Positions 38,477 to 47,563 of a stretch of DNA of 64,000 nucleotides are shown here, piece by piece; position 1 is the first letter of the stretch; the number at the start of each line of letters is the position of its first letter. Position numbers and translations under genes: made by a program. The DNA comes from an uncultured Photobacterium sp. (GTDB lineage: Bacteria > Pseudomonadota > Gammaproteobacteria > Enterobacterales > Vibrionaceae). The stretch is taken from positions 62,001-126,000 of the forward strand of contig NZ_CANMZV010000006.1 in the NCBI RefSeq assembly GCF_947502415.1, read 5' to 3'. The notes below the pieces were generated by a model that saw only the letters and a program-made list of their open reading frames with translations, did not search any database and was not told where the DNA came from.

Positions 38477-39388
38477 ATGAAATCATCTTCACTCGCAATC
38501 TGGCTTGATGCTGCAAGGCCTAAAACCCTGCCATTAGCCATCGCATCCATTGTATGCGGCAGTGCAGTGGCAGGATGGCAAGGAAGTTTCTCTGCTTTAG
38601 TCGCAGGCCTGGCCCTGCTGACCGCACTCCTACTCCAGATACTATCTAACTTAGCAAATGATTATGGCGATGCCGTCAAAGGTACGGATAACGACAATCG
38701 CCTTGGCCCGCAACGCGCTATCCAGTCCGGACTGGTCACCCCGGCGGCAATGCGCAACGCGATGATCCTCAATATTATCTTAACCGCAGGTAGCGGCCTG
38801 AGCCTGATATTCATTGCCTGTAATAATCTCCAGGATATCTTCGGATTCATGCTGCTCGGCCTGATGGCGATAGCAGCCTCGATTGCCTATACTGTCGGCA
38901 ACAAGCCCTACGGTTACCGTGGCTTGGGCGATTTGTCTGTACTGATGTTCTTCGGCTGGCTTGGTGTGGCGGGAACCTATTACCTCCAGGCCGGACAGAT
39001 TGATTCCATTATCATGCTACCGGCAACCGCATGCGGTCTGCTGGCCGTTGGCGTACTGAATATCAATAATCTGCGGGATATCGACAATGATCGCGCCTGT
39101 GGCAAGCTAACCCTGGCGGTACGAATGGGCCCGGACTGGGGCCGCAAATATCACCTGTTTCTACTGGCCGGCAGCGTACTTTGCTTGTCCTTGTTTGCCG
39201 CGCTGGAATTGCACTCTCCATTTGGTTGGCTGTTTGCCCTGAGCCTGCCCCTGCTATTCAAGCATGGTAAGCAGGTCTTGCAATCAACCGACGGTGCCGC
39301 TCTTCGTCCGATGATGGCGACCATGGTCAAATGCGCCCTGATCACCAACCTGTTATTTGCTGCCGGAGTCGTGCTGGCTTCGTCCTAG
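38477..39388 (+). CDS. menA: 1,4-dihydroxy-2-naphthoate polyprenyltransferase
   Basis: This 303-residue UbiA-family membrane enzyme attaches the prenyl tail to DHNA in menaquinone synthesis. The first Asp-rich motif is NDYGDAVKGTD (about residues 56-66) and the second is NNLRDIDNDRACGK (about 198-211), both used for Mg-diphosphate binding. About eight hydrophobic segments are visible. It sits between hslU and rraA as in E. coli. Menaquinone implies anaerobic respiration. Confidence 0.95.
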   Translation: MKSSSLAIWLDAARPKTLPLAIASIVCGSAVAGWQGSFSALVAGLALLTALLLQILSNLANDYGDAVKGTDNDNRLGPQRAIQSGLVTPAAMRNAMILNIILTAGSGLSLIFIACNNLQDIFGFMLLGLMAIAASIAYTVGNKPYGYRGLGDLSVLMFFGWLGVAGTYYLQAGQIDSIIMLPATACGLLAVGVLNINNLRDIDNDRACGKLTLAVRMGPDWGRKYHLFLLAGSVLCLSLFAALELHSPFGWLFALSLPLLFKHGKQVLQSTDGAALRPMMATMVKCALITNLLFAAGVVLASS

Positions 39389-39505
39389 CACCCTGAGAGT
39401 GATTTGGCCCTGCTTATGTGAGGGCCATTATTGCAATGCCTTTCCGGCTGGTTATACTTTCAACAGGTTATCTCCTTTTCAACTGCTACAACAAGAAGCG
39501 AGCCT

Positions 39506-39991
39506 ATGGAATACAATACGTCCGAACTCTGCGATATCTACCTCGACCAGGTAGATGTCGTTGAACCTATGTTCAGTTCTTATGGTGGTCGCAGCTCCTT
39601 TGGCGGCCAAGTAACTACCGTTAAATGCTTCGAGGACAACGCCCTGATCCGCTCTGTTCTGGATCAGCCGGGGGCTGGTCGCGTATTGCTGATCGATGGC
39701 GGTGGCTCGCTAAGACGTGCGTTGGTTGATGCTGAGATTGCCCAATTGGCAGCAAACAATGAGTGGGAAGGATTGATTGTCTATGGCTGTGTTCGCCATG
39801 TCGATGATCTGGATGAACTGGATGTCGGCATCCAGGCAATGGCCTCGATCCCAGTCGGTGCCGACCAGCAAGGCGTCGGCGAAGTGGATGTCGCGGTCAA
39901 CTTTGGCGGCGTGACCTTCCTGCCGGAAGACCATATCTATGCCGACAATACTGGTGTCATTCTGTCACCGGAACCACTCGATATCGAGTGA
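39506..39991 (+). CDS. rraA: Regulator of RNase E activity RraA
   Basis: Starting at [21 protein letters not shown] the protein has 161 residues, the same as E. coli RraA. The trimeric ring protein binds the RNase E C-terminal region and DEAD-box helicases and dampens mRNA decay. [33 protein letters not shown] and [22 protein letters not shown] are family hallmarks. A longer in-frame start 25 codons upstream has no ribosome site. A terminator shared with zapB follows. Confidence 0.96.
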   Translation: MEYNTSELCDIYLDQVDVVEPMFSSYGGRSSFGGQVTTVKCFEDNALIRSVLDQPGAGRVLLIDGGGSLRRALVDAEIAQLAANNEWEGLIVYGCVRHVDDLDELDVGIQAMASIPVGADQQGVGEVDVAVNFGGVTFLPEDHIYADNTGVILSPEPLDIE

Positions 39992-40042
39992 TCCCAGTTC
40001 CGGAAGGCTCTAGCCACAGCTGTGGCTACAAGCAACCAGATA

Positions 40043-40070
40043 AAAAACAGAGCCTGACGGCTCTGTTTTT
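40043..40070. terminator. Bidirectional terminator, rraA / zapB
   Basis: A 12-bp stem AAAAACAGAGCC / GGCTCTGTTTTT with a TGAC loop between convergent genes, abutting the zapB stop. Confidence 0.92.
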
Positions 40071-40313
40071 TTATTCAACGTGATCCATCTTACCCAGAAG
40101 GTTGCGAACACGCTCCTGCCAAGCCTGGTGATCATTGCGCAGCTGCTCGTTATCCTGCTCTAGCGCTTCACGGCCCGAACGTAGCTCTTGTGCTTCATTT
40201 GCCAGAGCATCGTTCTTTTCTTTTAGTTCTTCAATTTCCATTTGCAGAAGAGAAATTGTATCAACAGCCATTTGTACTTTGGCTTCCAGCTTTTCCAACA
40301 TTTCTAATGACAT
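40071..40313 (-). CDS. zapB: Cell division protein ZapB
   Basis: ZapB is an 80-residue, fully coiled-coil protein that stabilises the Z-ring through ZapA. It reads [35 protein letters not shown] and ends [16 protein letters not shown], close to E. coli ZapB. The AGGTGG ribosome site sits 5 bases before this ATG; a GTG three codons upstream would overlap it. It is convergent with rraA. The 718-base gap upstream of it, toward glpF, holds a candidate small RNA. Confidence 0.95.
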   Translation of the reverse strand: MSLEMLEKLEAKVQMAVDTISLLQMEIEELKEKNDALANEAQELRSGREALEQDNEQLRNDHQAWQERVRNLLGKMDHVE

Positions 40314-41031
40314 ATTGTCCACCTGATCTAAGCCTATCTTCTTACCTTAAACCGTTAAGGTAATATCACACAGGCATGTTTACGTTGCGGTATGCGCCTA
40401 TTCTAGCGAGGCTGCCGCCTTCTAGCATCTACAAATCTACCGCTTTACAACAAATGGGGAAAAAATGCGCAATTCTGATGGTTAATTGACTTGCCGCCAA
40501 CGACAAACCTACATCCCAAACACTTAAGAGCACCAATGGCTACAGCAGGCTGAATAGAGTACGCCCTGACAGCAAAGATGTTGCACCACTGTAACGGAGA
40601 ACTGAGCTAAGACTCGGAAAAGCTATGGCCGAGCAAAGCAGAATGCGTAGAATTGCGATCTAACTCTATTTTAATGCAAGGTTGCCATGCTAATTTTGAA
40701 AATGATCGTATCTCTCTTGGATAAATCCAAGACTTGCCCCTCTGGCACATCCGACCTACTCCAGGTCGGATTTTTTATTTCAGTATCAGTAAATTAACAG
40801 CAAAAAACCGCAACCAATCAGTCATAAAATTGCATTGCAACACATAAGCTCGATCTCAACCAAAAGATCGCAACCGTTTGCGAACTCACTCAAAAGTGAA
40901 CTCGTTTTATGCTCGAACACACATTTTTTAGCTGGCAACATTTTAAATAGAGTGAAATCGCGTACATTAAATCACGCATAAAAAATAAATAAGAAATACC
41001 CCCCTACAACATTCGACAAAAGGACTGAAAG
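40314..41031. other. Long gap between zapB and glpF
   Basis: There is no convincing gene in these 718 bases. It contains the zapB promoter, an orphan rightward terminator (40749-40776, see candidate sRNA) and the glpF promoter region. TTTATGCTCGAACA (about 40907-40920) and AGCTCGAT (40849-40856) resemble half-sites of the GlpR operator, by eye only. Confidence 0.5.
40690..40778 (+). ncRNA. Candidate small RNA with its own terminator
   Basis: A strong Rho-independent terminator (stem ATCCGACCT / AGGTCGGAT, 40749-40771, then six T's) faces right, but no rightward gene lies upstream: zapB reads the other way. Just before it is a second hairpin, CTTGGAT-AA-ATCCAAG (40716-40731). The linker between them is C/U-rich (TTGCCCCTCTGGC). 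The layout fits a roughly 70-90 nt sRNA. The 5' end is not defined, and I do not recognise a family. Confidence 0.45.
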
Positions 41032-41877
41032 ATGACTAACCCAAAACAACATACGTTGCTTGGCGAATGCATCGCTGAATTTATTGGTACCGGGCTACTA
41101 ATATTTTTCGGTGTGGGATGCGTCGCAGCACTTGTACTGACCGGAGCAAACTTCGGTCAATGGGAAATCAGTATCGTATGGGGCCTTGGCGTTGCCTTGG
41201 CTATCTACTGCACCGTCGGCGTTTCCGGTGCCCATATCAACCCTGCTGTTACTATCGCTCTGGCGCTGTTCCATGGCTTCGACAAACGTAAAGTAGCCCC
41301 ATACATCATTGCCCAAATGCTCGGCGCCTTCTGTACCGCAGCGCTGATCTACAGCCTGTACGGCAACCTTTTTACCGAGTATGAAGCAGCCCACCAAATC
41401 ATTCGCGGCAGCGAAGCTAGCCTGGCAACTGCCGGTATCTTCTCGACCTACCCCAATGCAGCCCTGTCTTTCGGTGGTGCCTTTGCAGTGGAATTCGTGA
41501 TCACCGCAGTACTCATGTTTGGCATCCTCGCTATCTGTGATGACAAAAACGGTGCGCCGAACCGCGCAATGGGACCTTTGCTGATCGGTATCCTGATCGC
41601 CGTGATCGGTGGTTCGCTTGGCCCGCTAACCGGCTTCGCGATGAACCCTGCCCGTGACTTCGGTCCTAAGTTCTTTGCCTTTCTGGCTGGCTGGGGCGAT
41701 ATCGCACTAACTGGCGGTAAAGACATCCCGTATATGATTGTGCCTATCCTGGCGCCAATCTTCGGTGCGTGCTTCGGTGGCTGGCTATATCCAAAAGTGA
41801 TTGGCATCTATCTACCGGGCAACGCCGAAGCCAATCAGAACGAAGCCGCTGACGATAAAGAAGCAGCAAAAGCATAA
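41032..41877 (+). CDS. glpF: Glycerol uptake facilitator (aquaglyceroporin)
   Basis: This 281-residue MIP-family channel lets glycerol diffuse across the inner membrane. The two pore NPA motifs are in SGAHINPAVT (about residues 63-72) and GFAMNPARDFGPK (about 203-215); Arg after the second NPA is the selectivity-filter residue. Six membrane helices are visible. AGGACTGAAAG precedes the ATG. It leads glpF-glpK, with glpX following, as in E. coli. Regulation by glycerol 3-phosphate and GlpR is expected. Confidence 0.96.
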   Translation: MTNPKQHTLLGECIAEFIGTGLLIFFGVGCVAALVLTGANFGQWEISIVWGLGVALAIYCTVGVSGAHINPAVTIALALFHGFDKRKVAPYIIAQMLGAFCTAALIYSLYGNLFTEYEAAHQIIRGSEASLATAGIFSTYPNAALSFGGAFAVEFVITAVLMFGILAICDDKNGAPNRAMGPLLIGILIAVIGGSLGPLTGFAMNPARDFGPKFFAFLAGWGDIALTGGKDIPYMIVPILAPIFGACFGGWLYPKVIGIYLPGNAEANQNEAADDKEAAKA

Positions 41878-41926
41878 AATAGTCTCAACTACCCTTATCC
41901 AATAACGAATAACAGAGGAAACCATC

Positions 41927-43444
41927 ATGACAACTGAGCAAAAGTACATTGTTGCACTTGATCAGGGTACGACCAGCTCACGTGCCGTTGTGCTGGATCA
42001 CAACGCCAACATTGTGTGCTCGTCACAGCGTGAATTCACTCAAATCTATCCAAAAGCCGGATGGGTTGAACATGATCCTCTCGAAATCTATGCCACCCAG
42101 AGTTCAACACTGGTTGAAGCCCTGGCCAAAGCAGGGATCCGCTCCGATCAGGTTGCGGGTATTGGTATTACCAACCAGCGTGAAACCACCATCGTGTGGA
42201 ATAAAAATACCGGCAAACCGGTATACAACGCCATCGTCTGGCAATGCCGCCGAACTGCAGATATTTGCGAAGGCTTAAAAGAGCAAGGTCTGGAAGAATA
42301 TATCCAGGACAACACTGGCCTGGTCGTCGACCCTTACTTCTCAGGTACAAAAATCAAATGGATCCTGGACAACGTTGAAGGAGTCCGTGAAGAAGCCGAA
42401 GCCGGCAACCTGCTGTTCGGTACCGTAGATACCTGGCTGATCTGGAAGATGACCCAAGGACGTGTTCACGTCACCGACTACACCAACGCCTCCCGCACCA
42501 TGGTATTCAACATCAATACCCTGGAATGGGATGAAAAACTTCTCAAGGCGCTGGATATCCCGCTATCCATGATGCCTGAAGTGAAGCCGTCATCTGAAGT
42601 TTACGGCCAAACCAACATTGGTGGTAAAGGTGGTACCCGTATTCCAATCGCTGGTATTGCCGGTGATCAGCAAGCCGCCCTATTCGGCCAGATGTGTGTC
42701 GAAGCCGGTCAGGCGAAAAACACCTACGGCACAGGCTGCTTCCTGCTGATGAATACCGGCAAGGAAAAAGTCTCTTCAAGCAACGGCCTGCTCACTACCC
42801 TGGCCTGTGGACCCGAAGGGGATGTAGCCTATGCCCTGGAAGGCGCTGTCTTTATGGGGGGAGCATCCATCCAGTGGCTACGTGATGAAGTAAAGCTGCT
42901 TGATGATGCAAAGGACTCCGAATACTTCGCAGAGAAAGTCGGCAGTGCCAATGGCGTTTATGTTGTTCCTGCCTTTACCGGCCTTGGCGCACCATACTGG
43001 GATCCGTATGCCCGTGGTGCTGTGGTCGGCCTGACCCGCGGTGTAAACGCGAACCATATCATCCGTGCAACCCTGGAAAGTGTGGCTTACCAGACTCGTG
43101 ATGTACTGGATGCGATGCAAGCGGACTCTCATATCAACCTGGCCTCACTGAAAGTTGATGGCGGCGCCGTTGCCAACAACTTCCTGATGCAGTTCCAGTC
43201 AGACATTCTGGCAACTGAAGTACACCGCCCGGTTGTAACCGAAGTCACAGCACTGGGTGCCGGCTATCTGGCAGGCTTGGCGGTTGGATTCTGGAACAGC
43301 ATTGATGATCTGAAAGACAAAGCCGTGCTGGATCGCAACTTCATCCCTTGTGATGACGAGCAAAAACGCAACCGTCGCTACAAAGGCTGGAAACGCGCTG
43401 TTGAGTGTGCCAAAGGCTGGGCTGTCGAGGAAGACGACATCTAA
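41927..43444 (+). CDS. glpK: Glycerol kinase
   Basis: This 505-residue FGGY kinase phosphorylates glycerol, trapping it as glycerol 3-phosphate. [15 protein letters not shown] is the ATPase phosphate-1 loop, [17 protein letters not shown] and [11 protein letters not shown] are FGGY signatures, and [12 protein letters not shown] and [15 protein letters not shown] follow. Length equals the E. coli enzyme (about 502). It begins 49 bases after glpF. A strong terminator at 43472 separates most transcripts from glpX. Confidence 0.97.
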   Translation: MTTEQKYIVALDQGTTSSRAVVLDHNANIVCSSQREFTQIYPKAGWVEHDPLEIYATQSSTLVEALAKAGIRSDQVAGIGITNQRETTIVWNKNTGKPVYNAIVWQCRRTADICEGLKEQGLEEYIQDNTGLVVDPYFSGTKIKWILDNVEGVREEAEAGNLLFGTVDTWLIWKMTQGRVHVTDYTNASRTMVFNINTLEWDEKLLKALDIPLSMMPEVKPSSEVYGQTNIGGKGGTRIPIAGIAGDQQAALFGQMCVEAGQAKNTYGTGCFLLMNTGKEKVSSSNGLLTTLACGPEGDVAYALEGAVFMGGASIQWLRDEVKLLDDAKDSEYFAEKVGSANGVYVVPAFTGLGAPYWDPYARGAVVGLTRGVNANHIIRATLESVAYQTRDVLDAMQADSHINLASLKVDGGAVANNFLMQFQSDILATEVHRPVVTEVTALGAGYLAGLAVGFWNSIDDLKDKAVLDRNFIPCDDEQKRNRRYKGWKRAVECAKGWAVEEDDI

Positions 43445-43471
43445 TCATAATCATCAGATTTTAAGTTAACC

Positions 43472-43500
43472 GAAGGCCTGCCATTGCAGGCCTTCTTTTT
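43472..43500 (+). terminator. Terminator between glpK and glpX
   Basis: A 10-bp stem GAAGGCCTGC / GCAGGCCTTC with a CATT loop and TTTTT. Confidence 0.92.
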
Positions 43501-43636
43501 GTCATCCACCAGTCCATCACCGCTACCGAACCCTCTGTTTCTGCGAAAACATATTTTACGCAAACGTTTACTATAAGCTGTGATAGAATCGCGGCCAGAA
43601 TTTATTGCCCACTGATTTTCATTTTCCGGAGTAACC

Positions 43637-44644
43637 ATGAAACGCGATTTAGCAATGGCATTTTCCCGTGTCACTGAAGGTGCAGCACTGGCTGGCTACA
43701 AATGGCTTGGCCGCGGCGACAAAAACGCCGCTGATGGCGCAGCCGTTGAAGTTATGCGCACCCTGCTGAACCAGACTGAAATTGACGGGGAGATTGTTAT
43801 TGGCGAAGGCGAGATTGATGAAGCGCCTATGCTGTACATCGGTGAGAAAGTTGGAACCGGTGGCGATGCGGTTGATATCGCAGTTGACCCTATCGAAGGT
43901 ACCCGCATGACCGCAATGGGCCAGAATAATGCCCTGGCTGTACTGGCTGCAGGCGAGAAAGGTTCTTTCCTCAAGGCACCAGACATGTACATGGAAAAAC
44001 TGGTTGTCGGCCCGGCAGCAAAAGGTAGCATCGACCTGAGCCGCCCATTAGCTGAAAACCTAGAGCACATTGCTGCCATCTTAGGAAAACCCCTGAGCAA
44101 CCTGGTTATTACTACTCTGGCTAAGCCTCGTCACGATGAAGTGATTAACCAGATGCAGGCTATGGGTGTCCGCGTCTATGCCTTCCCAGACGGTGATGTA
44201 GCGGCATCGATCCTGACTTGTATGCCAGACAGCGAAGTTGACGTTATGTACTGCATCGGCGGTGCGCCGGAAGGGGTGGTCTCAGCAGCGGCTATCCGCG
44301 CACTGGGCGGTGATATGCAAGGTCGTCTTCTGCCTCGCCATCAGGTTAAAGGCGATACAGAAACGAACCGTGAACTGGGCCAGACTGAAATCAACCGCTG
44401 CCGCGAAATGGGCATAGAGCCAAATACTGTCTTGCGTATGGAAGACATGGCACAGAGCGACAACGTCATTTTTGCCGGCACAGGTATCACTAAGGGTGAT
44501 CTGCTGGATGGGATCAGCCGCCAGGGTGACATCGCGACCACGGAAACCCTCCTTATCCGCGGCAAATGCCGTACTATCCGCCGCATTAAATCAACCCATT
44601 ACCTGGAGCGCAAGGACGACGCCATCAAAAGCCATATCCTGTAA
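43637..44644 (+). CDS. glpX: Fructose-1,6-bisphosphatase class II
   Basis: GlpX is a 335-residue metal-dependent phosphatase of gluconeogenesis, acting with glpFK when cells grow on glycerol. IGEGEIDEAPMLYIGEKVGTG and DIAVDPIEGTRMTAMGQNNALAV are the metal and phosphate binding segments; YCIGGAPEGVVSAAAIRALGG is also conserved. The glpK terminator and a 192-base gap suggest a promoter of its own. Another terminator follows at 44667. Confidence 0.95.
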   Translation: MKRDLAMAFSRVTEGAALAGYKWLGRGDKNAADGAAVEVMRTLLNQTEIDGEIVIGEGEIDEAPMLYIGEKVGTGGDAVDIAVDPIEGTRMTAMGQNNALAVLAAGEKGSFLKAPDMYMEKLVVGPAAKGSIDLSRPLAENLEHIAAILGKPLSNLVITTLAKPRHDEVINQMQAMGVRVYAFPDGDVAASILTCMPDSEVDVMYCIGGAPEGVVSAAAIRALGGDMQGRLLPRHQVKGDTETNRELGQTEINRCREMGIEPNTVLRMEDMAQSDNVIFAGTGITKGDLLDGISRQGDIATTETLLIRGKCRTIRRIKSTHYLERKDDAIKSHIL

Positions 44645-44666
44645 TCTCTCCCGTTATAGCTTTATC

Positions 44667-44693
44667 AAGGCGCGTAAACTAGCGCGCCTTTTT
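44667..44693 (+). terminator. Terminator after glpX
   Basis: An 8-bp stem AAGGCGCG / CGCGCCTT with an 8-base loop, then T's. Confidence 0.85.
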
Positions 44694-44829
44694 CCTCTTC
44701 CATTCACGGAAAATACCATCCCCTTTGTTACCGACCCGGTGTGACCCGCCAAACTTTACTTTGTAAGGTAGTTGCTTTATTTACTTCGCTGACTACATAA
44801 TAAAAATGGTGAAGAAAAAAGCAGTAACT

Positions 44830-45450
44830 ATGAAAACCATCGACAAAATACTCTACCGCATGAAACGAGACGGCCCGGTGACTGCCAAAATGCTGGCCGA
44901 GGAATTCAAACTCACCACTATGGGCGTGCGCCAGCACATGCAAGGGCTAGAAGAAGAAGGCCTGGTTGATTATGAAGATATCAGGGCTAAGGTCGGTCGA
45001 CCGACTCGGCACTGGGCTCTCACCGGCAAAGGGCATCGCCGTTTTGCTGACCGCCATGGCGAATTTATTATTCAAATGCTTGATTCTGTCGAGGAGCTTT
45101 TTGGTAGCAGCGGATTGAGCCAGGTGGTCGAACGCCGGGAGAATCAGACCTTTGAACAATACCAAAAAGCATTAGCCAACTGCGTAAATATAAAAGAAAA
45201 ACTAGAAAAACTGACTACACTGAGGGAGCAGGAAGGCTACATGGCCGAGCTATCCCAAGATGGGAATGACTTCATTCTGGTAGAAAACCACTGCCCGATT
45301 TGCCATGCCGCCAATCGCTGCCCTTCATTATGCAACTCTGAACTTGCTGTCTTCCAACGCCTGGTCGGCAGCGAATTCCAGGTAGTGAGAGATGAACACA
45401 TTATTGCCGGAGAGAGGCGCTGCGCTTATCGAATACAAAAAATAGACTAG
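44830..45450 (+). CDS. HTH regulator with C-terminal Cys cluster (probable Fe-S or metal sensor)
   Basis: From MKTIDKILYRMKRDGPVTAKML the protein has 206 residues; an ATG eight codons upstream is also possible. The first 80 residues are a winged HTH (AKMLAEEFKLTTMGVRQHMQGLEEEGLV, then GRPTRHWALTGKGH), as in the SufR/COG2345 type. The C-terminal half has Cys155, 158, 164, 168 and 198, a CPxC-x5-C-x3-C pattern that could hold an Fe-S cluster. It ends 9 bases before fpr, so the two are co-transcribed. The regulated genes are unknown; control of fpr and Fe-S or redox state is a reasonable guess. Confidence 0.75.
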   Translation: MKTIDKILYRMKRDGPVTAKMLAEEFKLTTMGVRQHMQGLEEEGLVDYEDIRAKVGRPTRHWALTGKGHRRFADRHGEFIIQMLDSVEELFGSSGLSQVVERRENQTFEQYQKALANCVNIKEKLEKLTTLREQEGYMAELSQDGNDFILVENHCPICHAANRCPSLCNSELAVFQRLVGSEFQVVRDEHIIAGERRCAYRIQKID

Positions 45451-45459
45451 GAGAATATT

Positions 45460-46203
45460 ATGGCTGACTGGATCCCTGCAGAGGTTATCACCAATCGTCA
45501 CTGGAACAGTGATTTGTTTAGTCTTGTCCTACGCGCCAATATCGAGCCCTTCAAGGCCGGGCAGTTTACCAAGCTAGGACTGGAAATAGATGGGAAAATG
45601 GTCCAGCGAGCCTACTCCTTCGTCAACCCGCCCAGCGACAGCAATATCGAAATCTACGCCACTCGGGTGGCCGACGGCCTGCTTTCTCCGCGTCTGCATG
45701 GACTCGACGCCGGTGATACGGTACTGATCTCAGCCCGAGCCAATGGCTTTTTCACCCTCAACGAAATACCCGACAGTGAACACCTGTGGATGCTGGCAAC
45801 CGGTACGGCTATTGGCCCCTACCTCTCTATCCTGCGCGAGTCCGATGTCTGGCGCAGGTTCCGTAAAGTTGTTCTGATCCATGCGGTCCGTTATTCCGCT
45901 GATCTCAGCTACCAAGGTGAAATCAATGACTTACTGGAACGCTACCCTGAACAGCTGATTGTCCAGCCCTTCGTTAGCCGCGAACCAGCCCCGCTGTCAT
46001 TACCGGGACGAATTCCCCAGGCAATTGCCGACGGTATGCTGGAACGCCATATCGGCCTGACACTCCACCCCGATCAAAGCCAGATCATGTTGTGCGGTAA
46101 TCCGGAGATGGTCAAAGAAACCAAAGCCATCCTTGAGACAATGGGCTTTACCAAAAACCTTCGCCGCAAAGCTGGCCAAATCACCATGGAACACTACTGG
46201 TAA
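45460..46203 (+). CDS. fpr: Ferredoxin/flavodoxin-NADP reductase
   Basis: This 247-residue FAD enzyme moves electrons between NADPH and ferredoxin or flavodoxin. RAYSFVNPP is the FAD-binding RxYS motif, LATGTAIGPYLSIL is the NADP-binding loop, LCGNPEMV is conserved, and the C-terminus ends EHYW with an aromatic residue stacking on FAD. AGGAGAATAT precedes the ATG. It is downstream of the Cys-rich regulator. In E. coli fpr is SoxRS-induced; here the local regulator is a more obvious partner. Confidence 0.93.
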   Translation: MADWIPAEVITNRHWNSDLFSLVLRANIEPFKAGQFTKLGLEIDGKMVQRAYSFVNPPSDSNIEIYATRVADGLLSPRLHGLDAGDTVLISARANGFFTLNEIPDSEHLWMLATGTAIGPYLSILRESDVWRRFRKVVLIHAVRYSADLSYQGEINDLLERYPEQLIVQPFVSREPAPLSLPGRIPQAIADGMLERHIGLTLHPDQSQIMLCGNPEMVKETKAILETMGFTKNLRRKAGQITMEHYW

Positions 46204-46211
46204 ACATCCTC

Positions 46212-46229
46212 GCCCGCCGCTTGGCGGGC
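46212..46229 (+). terminator. Stem-loop after fpr
   Basis: GCCCGCC / GGCGGGC with a GCTT loop, 8 bases after the fpr stop. There is no U-run, so intrinsic termination is uncertain. Confidence 0.4.
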
Positions 46230-46423
46230 ACCCGCAATTCGGGAACCCATTTTCCCTCGCCAATTCCTCTCTATCTCAAAAATGAGCCAGTCGACCACGG
46301 CCTGGCTAACTAACTTTAACAACATAACTCTTATTAAGCACATTGCGTATATAGCGTGATTGCCAAGCAAAGCGCATAAACATGCATGCGCATATTTTGA
46401 GATATTATGAGGGGTAACGTCTG

Positions 46424-46780
46424 ATGCAAACATTACCACCGTTTGACGAACTGAAACGCATGGCTGAGCAAGCCCCAGAAGATCTGGAAGCACTCCGGTT
46501 ATCCATGAGCGAAGAAATCATTAATAATGCCAGTGAAGACATGCAACCACGGCTGCGCGCCCAAATGAGCCACATCAACCAGGTTATCGACAAAGGAAAA
46601 AACCCGAACCACACCAACATCCTGCTGATGGCAGAACTGCAAAATCAGCTCAAACGCTTTGCCCTGGCCCTAAATGATCCAGACTCTTTGACTGCGCATC
46701 AGGCTGAGATCAAACCTTTTGTTCGACCGCAGCCACAGAGTAAAAGTGATGTGACCGGCCCAGTTGATCAGCAAAACTAG
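46424..46780 (+). CDS. Small cytoplasmic protein, DUF3135-like
   Basis: This 118-residue hydrophilic, helical protein begins MQTLPPFDELKRMAEQAPEDLEALRLSMSEEIINNASEDMQPRLRAQMSHINQVID. The LPPFDELK opening and the central QxxI segment match what I remember of DUF3135. No function is known. No signal or membrane segment is visible. It has a weak GAGGGGTAACG ribosome site and is convergent with the isomerase-like gene at 46836. Confidence 0.75.
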   Translation: MQTLPPFDELKRMAEQAPEDLEALRLSMSEEIINNASEDMQPRLRAQMSHINQVIDKGKNPNHTNILLMAELQNQLKRFALALNDPDSLTAHQAEIKPFVRPQPQSKSDVTGPVDQQN

Positions 46781-46835
46781 CGTTTATACCAACATCACCA
46801 GCGCCCTCGAAAAGAACTGAGTATCGCGTGCGACA

Positions 46836-47183
46836 TCAATGCGAGGTTTTGAGAAAGCTCTCGCGATCCATATCGCTGATATCCACCGTGAGGCTATGAA
46901 TCGTACTGGCATGCTGTTCCAATACCGTCATCAGGCTTCGGGACAACGACCGTTTTTGCTCTGCGCTGCGACCAGATAGCATGCGCAGTTCAATATGAAT
47001 AAAGGTCTTCAAATCACCTTCCGGCCCCACCAGCCATGTATGGCAGGGATAGCTGCGGGACTTTACTGAGTTGTCCTCAAACAAACCACATGACAGCAAG
47101 ACCAGGTGTAAATCTTCCAGTAACCCCGGCACATTGACGCGCTCAGCAACGGGATCGGCGTATTCCATAACAAGATTTGGCAC
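46836..47183 (-). CDS. 5-carboxymethyl-2-hydroxymuconate isomerase-like protein
   Basis: Read from a GTG start preceded by GGAGGAAG, the protein is 115 residues: MPNLVMEYADPVAERVNVPGLLEDLH. Removal of Met would expose Pro1, the catalytic base of the tautomerase superfamily, and the MPxLxMEY opening, SRSYPCHTWLVG and RMLSGRSAEQKRSLSRSL match the CHMI (HpaF-like) family. Starts further upstream would bury the Pro. There are no aromatic-degradation genes around it, so the real substrate may not be the hydroxymuconate. It is divergent from tpiA. Confidence 0.8.
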   Translation of the reverse strand: MPNLVMEYADPVAERVNVPGLLEDLHLVLLSCGLFEDNSVKSRSYPCHTWLVGPEGDLKTFIHIELRMLSGRSAEQKRSLSRSLMTVLEQHASTIHSLTVDISDMDRESFLKTSH

Positions 47184-47563
47184 AACTTCCTCCATGATGC
47201 GAATAACACACTGTGAGTAATTGAAAATACAGCACATTTGTATAACTGCATGGTCAACTTACCCGAACAACTGCTGACAAGCCAAACAAATAGACTATAT
47301 TTCAATCATCGATCACTGTCTTTTTTCGTCTTAATCTCCGGGCAAAATGAAATATTTAAAAATATTCCAAGCAAGGAGTTCACTTTTGACGATGAAAAAG
47401 GTACAACCAAGCACAGAAATGATTTTGGACAGTAAAAATATCAACTTAAACTGTTATATTTTTACAAAATGGCTGGATACCAAACAGCATAGTTGTCTGA
47501 GCAGATCAGAGAATTACGCTTTTTGGTATTATTTTTTACATCAAATTGATTTGGAGAAAAGCT
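47184..47563. other. AT-rich gap upstream of tpiA with inverted repeats
   Basis: No gene is seen in 380 bases. Two AT dyads stand out: AATATTT-AA-AAATATT (47351-47366) and a 10-bp repeat GTAAAAATAT / ATATTTTTAC with a 14-base spacer (47432-47465). They probably belong to the tpiA promoter region. Confidence 0.5.
47432..47465. repeat. Inverted repeat in the tpiA upstream region
   Basis: GTAAAAATAT (47432-47441) and ATATTTTTAC (47456-47465) are perfect inverted arms; inside them AAC and GTT extend the dyad with one mismatch. It lies about 100 bases before the tpiA start and could be an operator or an RNA stem. Confidence 0.6.

Noticed and set aside
40850..40925. GlpR operator upstream of glpF
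   Set aside because: Only half-sites match by eye; not enough for a feature of its own.
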